Of a DNA stretch of 64,000 nt, positions 62,891 through 64,000 are shown piece by piece. The stretch lies in the NCBI GenBank assembly GCA_019359035.1, contig JAHHIC010000035.1:1-64000 (forward strand), written 5' to 3'. This DNA comes from Scytonematopsis contorta HA4267-MV1 (lineage in GTDB: Bacteria > Cyanobacteriota > Cyanobacteriia > Cyanobacteriales > Nostocaceae). The position numbers and the translations under genes are program-made. The notes beneath the pieces were generated by a model. It worked only from the letters and a program-made list of their open reading frames with translations. It was not told the DNA's origin and searched no databases. Each line of letters starts with the position of its first letter. Position 1 is the first letter of the stretch.

Positions 62891-64000
62891 ATGAATAGTT
62901 TCACAAATCCTAATAGTAAATCACCTTTAGAACTTAATTTATCCAACACAGGGGTTTCAGCAGCCGTTAGCCCTTCACCATTGGAATCAAATGAAGCACA
63001 AGCAGCCACAACCCTTGCTAGAAGTAGCTCATCCGGTCTAATTTCTCCTATGAGTCTAGGTGGTGGAGACGGACTTAAAGGTGAATATTTTGACAATATA
63101 GATTTTACAAATCCAAAGTTAACACGTACCGACTCAACGGTGAACTTTAACTGGGGTAGTGGTTCCCCAAACCCATCATTGATTGCTCCTGATACATTCT
63201 CTGTACGTTGGACTGGTCAAGTAGAAGCGCTTTTTAACGAAACTTATACCTTCTCTACAACTACCGATGATGGTCTTAGGTTATGGGTGAACAATCAACT
63301 CATTATTGACAAATTCCAAAACCAAAGTTCTAGAGAATGGAACGGTAGCATTAATTTGCAAGCTGGTCAGCGCTACGATATTCGCATGGACTACTTTGAG
63401 AATACTGGGGGAGCAGTTTCTCGATTGTCTTGGTCAAGTGCTAGTCAAACCAAACAAATCATTCCTCAGTCACAACTGTTTAGCAGTATCCAGATACCAA
63501 ATGGTATCCCAGTTGCAAGACTGGAACTTCCTGATAATGTAACTAATGGCGGTGGAGATAGTTATACTTTCAGAGTTACTTATAGAGATGATACAGCTGT
63601 AAATGCAGCGTCTTTGGATAACAGCGATATTCGCGTCACTGGACCTGGTACTTTCAACCAATTAGCAACTTTAGTAAATGTAGATACCCCAGGTGATGGG
63701 ACTCCTCGTACTGCAACCTACCGTATCAATGCACCTGGAGGAACTTGGAATATTCCCGATAATGGTGTTTATACTATCGCATTAGAAGCAAACCAAGTCA
63801 GTGATACCAGTGGTAATTTTGTTGTTGCTAGTAACCTGGGAACTTTCCAAGCAAACATTGTTGGTACTGGAACCGGATTGACTGGACAGTACTATGACAA
63901 TCGGGATTTTACTGACCTAAAGCTAAAGCGTATTGACTCCACAGTAAACTTTAACTGGGGAAATGGTTCTCCTGACCCCACAATCGCTCCCGATACTTTT
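62891..64000 (+). CDS. PA14-domain surface protein (3' end beyond window)
   Basis: The frame is open for 370 codons to the window edge. After an unstructured Ser/Asn-rich N-terminus (1-60) comes a PA14 domain (about 62-205: GLKGEYFDNIDF, FSVRWTGQVEAL, YTFSTTTDDGLRLWVNNQLI). A beta-sandwich domain follows (about 210-325), and then a second PA14 domain starts (GLTGQYYDNRDF). PA14 domains bind carbohydrates. There is no classical signal peptide, so export by a type I-like C-terminal signal is likely but not visible here. It is probably a large adhesin or calcium-binding surface protein. Confidence 0.85.
   Translation, partial: MNSFTNPNSKSPLELNLSNTGVSAAVSPSPLESNEAQAATTLARSSSSGLISPMSLGGGDGLKGEYFDNIDFTNPKLTRTDSTVNFNWGSGSPNPSLIAPDTFSVRWTGQVEALFNETYTFSTTTDDGLRLWVNNQLIIDKFQNQSSREWNGSINLQAGQRYDIRMDYFENTGGAVSRLSWSSASQTKQIIPQSQLFSSIQIPNGIPVARLELPDNVTNGGGDSYTFRVTYRDDTAVNAASLDNSDIRVTGPGTFNQLATLVNVDTPGDGTPRTATYRINAPGGTWNIPDNGVYTIALEANQVSDTSGNFVVASNLGTFQANIVGTGTGLTGQYYDNRDFTDLKLKRIDSTVNFNWGNGSPDPTIAPDTF

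Overview
The window is cyanobacterial chromosome, most likely from a filamentous heterocystous species (Nostocales-like); I cannot name the genus. The evidence is tocopherol cyclase, the essential response regulator RpaB, MenH of the phylloquinone pathway, a cytochrome c-b6 cofactor-assembly (CCB) protein, DUF1997, DUF4079 and CobE/GbiG proteins, a group I intron in tRNA-Arg(CCU), and many heptanucleotide tandem repeats (STRRs) of the kind known from heterocystous cyanobacteria. No transposase gene, rRNA operon or CRISPR array was found.

Layout. 1-5.4 kb: intron-bearing tRNA-Arg, tocopherol cyclase, a J-domain/TPR protein and a membrane-anchored coiled-coil WD40 protein. 5.4-17.8 kb: two paralogous metallophosphoesterases, a CsgG-like gene and a sensor kinase that appear truncated into each other tail to tail, a substrate-binding lipoprotein, a DEAD/DEAH helicase, and an ATPase/DUF4276-like pair. 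17.9-31.4 kb: mostly housekeeping (HtrA, CsoR/InrS-like regulator, MenH, RadA, RpaB, CCB protein, ArgB, DAHP synthase). 32-39.3 kb: a J-domain/pentapeptide protein, glutathione peroxidase, YceD, an HDM-family protein and an AlkA-like glycosylase. 39.5-56.9 kb: an accessory island. 56.9-64 kb: cobalamin, cytochrome b561-like, ankyrin, DUF4079, DUF1997 and SDR genes, then the start of a large PA14-domain surface protein that leaves the window.

Two things stand out. First, the DAHP synthase gene (first step of aromatic amino acid synthesis) is preceded by two tandem attenuator modules. Each encodes a 19-21 residue leader peptide packed with Phe, Tyr and Trp, then an intrinsic terminator. In both, the last leader codons can pair with the 5' arm of the terminator, so each can form mutually exclusive antiterminator and terminator structures.

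Second, the 39.5-56.9 kb island combines five leucine-rich-repeat-variant (LRV) proteins (four arranged as an A-B-A-B tandem duplication), a vWA/metallopeptidase-like protein, a MoxR-type AAA ATPase, a GrpE-like protein, a NYN(PIN-like RNase)-Hsp70 fusion and a retron-type reverse transcriptase. ATPase-chaperone machinery, a predicted nuclease, repeat-recognition proteins and an RT together suggest a conflict/defence or stress-surveillance locus. I know of no described system with exactly this composition; that functional reading is inference.

Intergenic space is full of small repeats: heptamer arrays of several sequences, a 28-bp palindrome (GTAGAGACGCGATT and its complement) alone and in arrays, foldback elements, and a GGGTGGGCATCC family. 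Several gene ends or apparent gene starts lie inside these repeats, and I corrected starts where that was evident.
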